Source of the DNA: Ovis canadensis | Taxonomy: Eukaryota > Chordata > Mammalia > Artiodactyla > Bovidae | Assembly: GCF_042477335.2 (NCBI RefSeq) | Contig: NC_091255.1 | Location: 27,940,501-28,004,500 of the forward strand | DNA: 64,000 nt | Reading direction: 5' to 3' | The notes under the pieces: model-generated | Seen by the model: only the letters and a program-made list of their open reading frames with translations | What the model was told of the DNA's origin: nothing | The model's database searches: none | Program-made: the position numbers and the translations under genes | Shown: one piece after another, positions 62,820 through 64,000 of the stretch | How the letters are laid out: every line of letters starts with the position of its first letter | Position numbering within the stretch: position 1 is the first letter of the stretch

Positions 62820-63035
62820 TGGGCTTCCCGGGTGGCACTAGTGGTAAAGAATCCTCCTGCCAATGCAGGAGACGCAACAGACGTGGGTTGGATCCCTGGG
62901 TCAGGAAGATCCCCTGGAGAAGAAAATGACAACCCTCTCCAGTATTCTTGCCAGGAAAATTCCATGGACAGAGGAATCTGGTGGGCTACAGTCCACGGGG
63001 TCACAAAGAGTCGGACACGGACATGCTATGCAATA
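62820..63035 (+). mobile_element. Bov-tA SINE, arm of inverted pair
   Basis: Forward copy, 'gggcttcccgggtggcacta' to 'agtcggacacggacatg'. Confidence 0.84.
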
Positions 63036-64000
63036 TATTATTTACTTAATTGATAAACAAAAGAGCTTCACCGACAGCCCTGTGTCTCCCCAGCAAGGTG
63101 TGAGAGGAGTAGCCCTCAGCAAATTATCATTAATGGATGGAACATGCCCAGAACCCAAAGCAGTGCAGCCAGTGTAGTGGTCACCAGCCAACCTGCCTGG
63201 GTTCAACTCCTGCCTCTGTTGTTTGCTAACTATGAGATCTCAACAAGTACTTAAGCTTTCTAGCCTTCAGTGTTCCCATTGCTGCAATGTGAGGACAACA
63301 AAAAATTCCTTCCTCATCAATTGTTGGGAGAGTTAAATGAATTAATGTGTGGTGTTTTCTCCCAATCATCTCTAATATCTGATTTGAGTACTTCTTTCCA
63401 GCCTAGCCCAGCTTAAAAAGATGCGATAAGTCAGCTGGTTTGCTTCAGGTCAACCTACAGCTCAGGTCTCCTGAATGGTCCCAAAACACAAGTCAGTGCT
63501 ATTAGAGGGTCTGAAATTCAAGGCCACAGCCTATAGGCCACACTGTAAGGATTTGGGGAGGAGGGGGATTCAAGATGATCTCAAAGATTAGGGGATGGAT
63601 TGGGTCTGGATGAATCAAGGGAGGAATGTGCCATGTACAGGAAAGTGAGGAAGGCCTGACTGAGCAGGTGGGATGGACCCTTGGTCTGGGAAGGGTGATA
63701 AGACAGCAGTCAAGCCTCCATGGGTGATCAGCAATGGGGAGCCACTGAAGACTCTAGAGCCAGAGCATGGCTTGCTAGAAGGCAAGCTGGAGTGAGAGAG
63801 GTCAGAACCAATGTGGGGGCTGCAGTTAGGGGAGGTCAGGAGGCCAGGGCTGCAATCATGACATGAAGAAAGGCAGGAATGACCAAGAAGAGTCAAGGCA
63901 GACCCCTGGGGTTCAGAGACCCCAGAAGGAGGGTGGAACTGCTGTCAGACTGCAGCATCTGAGTCTGGAGGGCCAGGAAGACGTCTGGAGGGCCAGGAAG
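63036..64000. other. Right-edge non-coding sequence
   Basis: A MIR-like piece near 63170-63370. The last 40 bases hold two copies of GTCTGGAGGGCCAGGAAG, perhaps the start of a tandem array cut by the window edge. Confidence 0.5.

Overview
This is a mammalian nuclear window from a ruminant, most likely a bovid or a close relative. The evidence is the dozens of copies of ruminant-specific tRNA-derived SINEs (Bov-tA/BovA and CHR types) and 3' pieces of the BovB/ART2A family, plus two proteins that read very close to cattle galectin-9 and cattle inducible nitric oxide synthase as I remember them. The gene order matches the conserved LGALS9-NOS2 neighbourhood of human 17q11.2. I cannot fix the species from sequence alone.

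Layout. Bases 1-4980 are gene-free and filled with an endogenous-retrovirus LTR, old L1 pieces and SINEs. LGALS9 is complete on the + strand: 11 coding exons from 5061 to 23636, all GT-AG with consistent phases, giving 355 codons plus stop. This is exactly the length of the human long isoform. A poly(A) signal lies at 24156. A 1.3-kb spacer follows. NOS2 lies on the - strand, tail to tail with LGALS9. Its stop codon is at 25955-25957, and 25 coding exons (exons 3-27 of the human numbering) run up to 56862. Every junction keeps the frame. The open part encodes the oxygenase domain, calmodulin-binding linker, FMN domain and FAD/NADPH domain. I could not find the usual first coding exon of NOS2 (exon 2, starting MACPW in human), so it is probably beyond the right edge.

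The most interesting region is an isolated CpG-rich block at about 60760-61120, inside what should be NOS2 intron 2. On the NOS2 strand it has GC boxes, a GATAAAG TATA-like element, an ATG in good context, 107 nt of open frame and a GT donor in exactly the phase needed to join NOS2 exon 3. This would be an alternative promoter and N-terminus for NOS2; it is an inference that RNA data would settle.

Other points of note are a 1.2-kb pure purine tract with a 312-bp higher-order repeat just upstream of the alternatively used linker exon 5 of LGALS9; an ISRE-like site at the LGALS9 start; a GC-AG intron in NOS2; a weak NOS2 exon 8 acceptor next to a G-run; an AUUUA cluster in the NOS2 3' UTR; and several head-to-head SINE pairs.

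Both genes are interferon- and inflammation-responsive. LGALS9 makes a tandem-repeat beta-galactoside-binding lectin; NOS2 makes high-output NO in activated macrophages. They share no pathway step visible here, only neighbourhood. No prokaryote-type system, CRISPR array or RNA gene was found.
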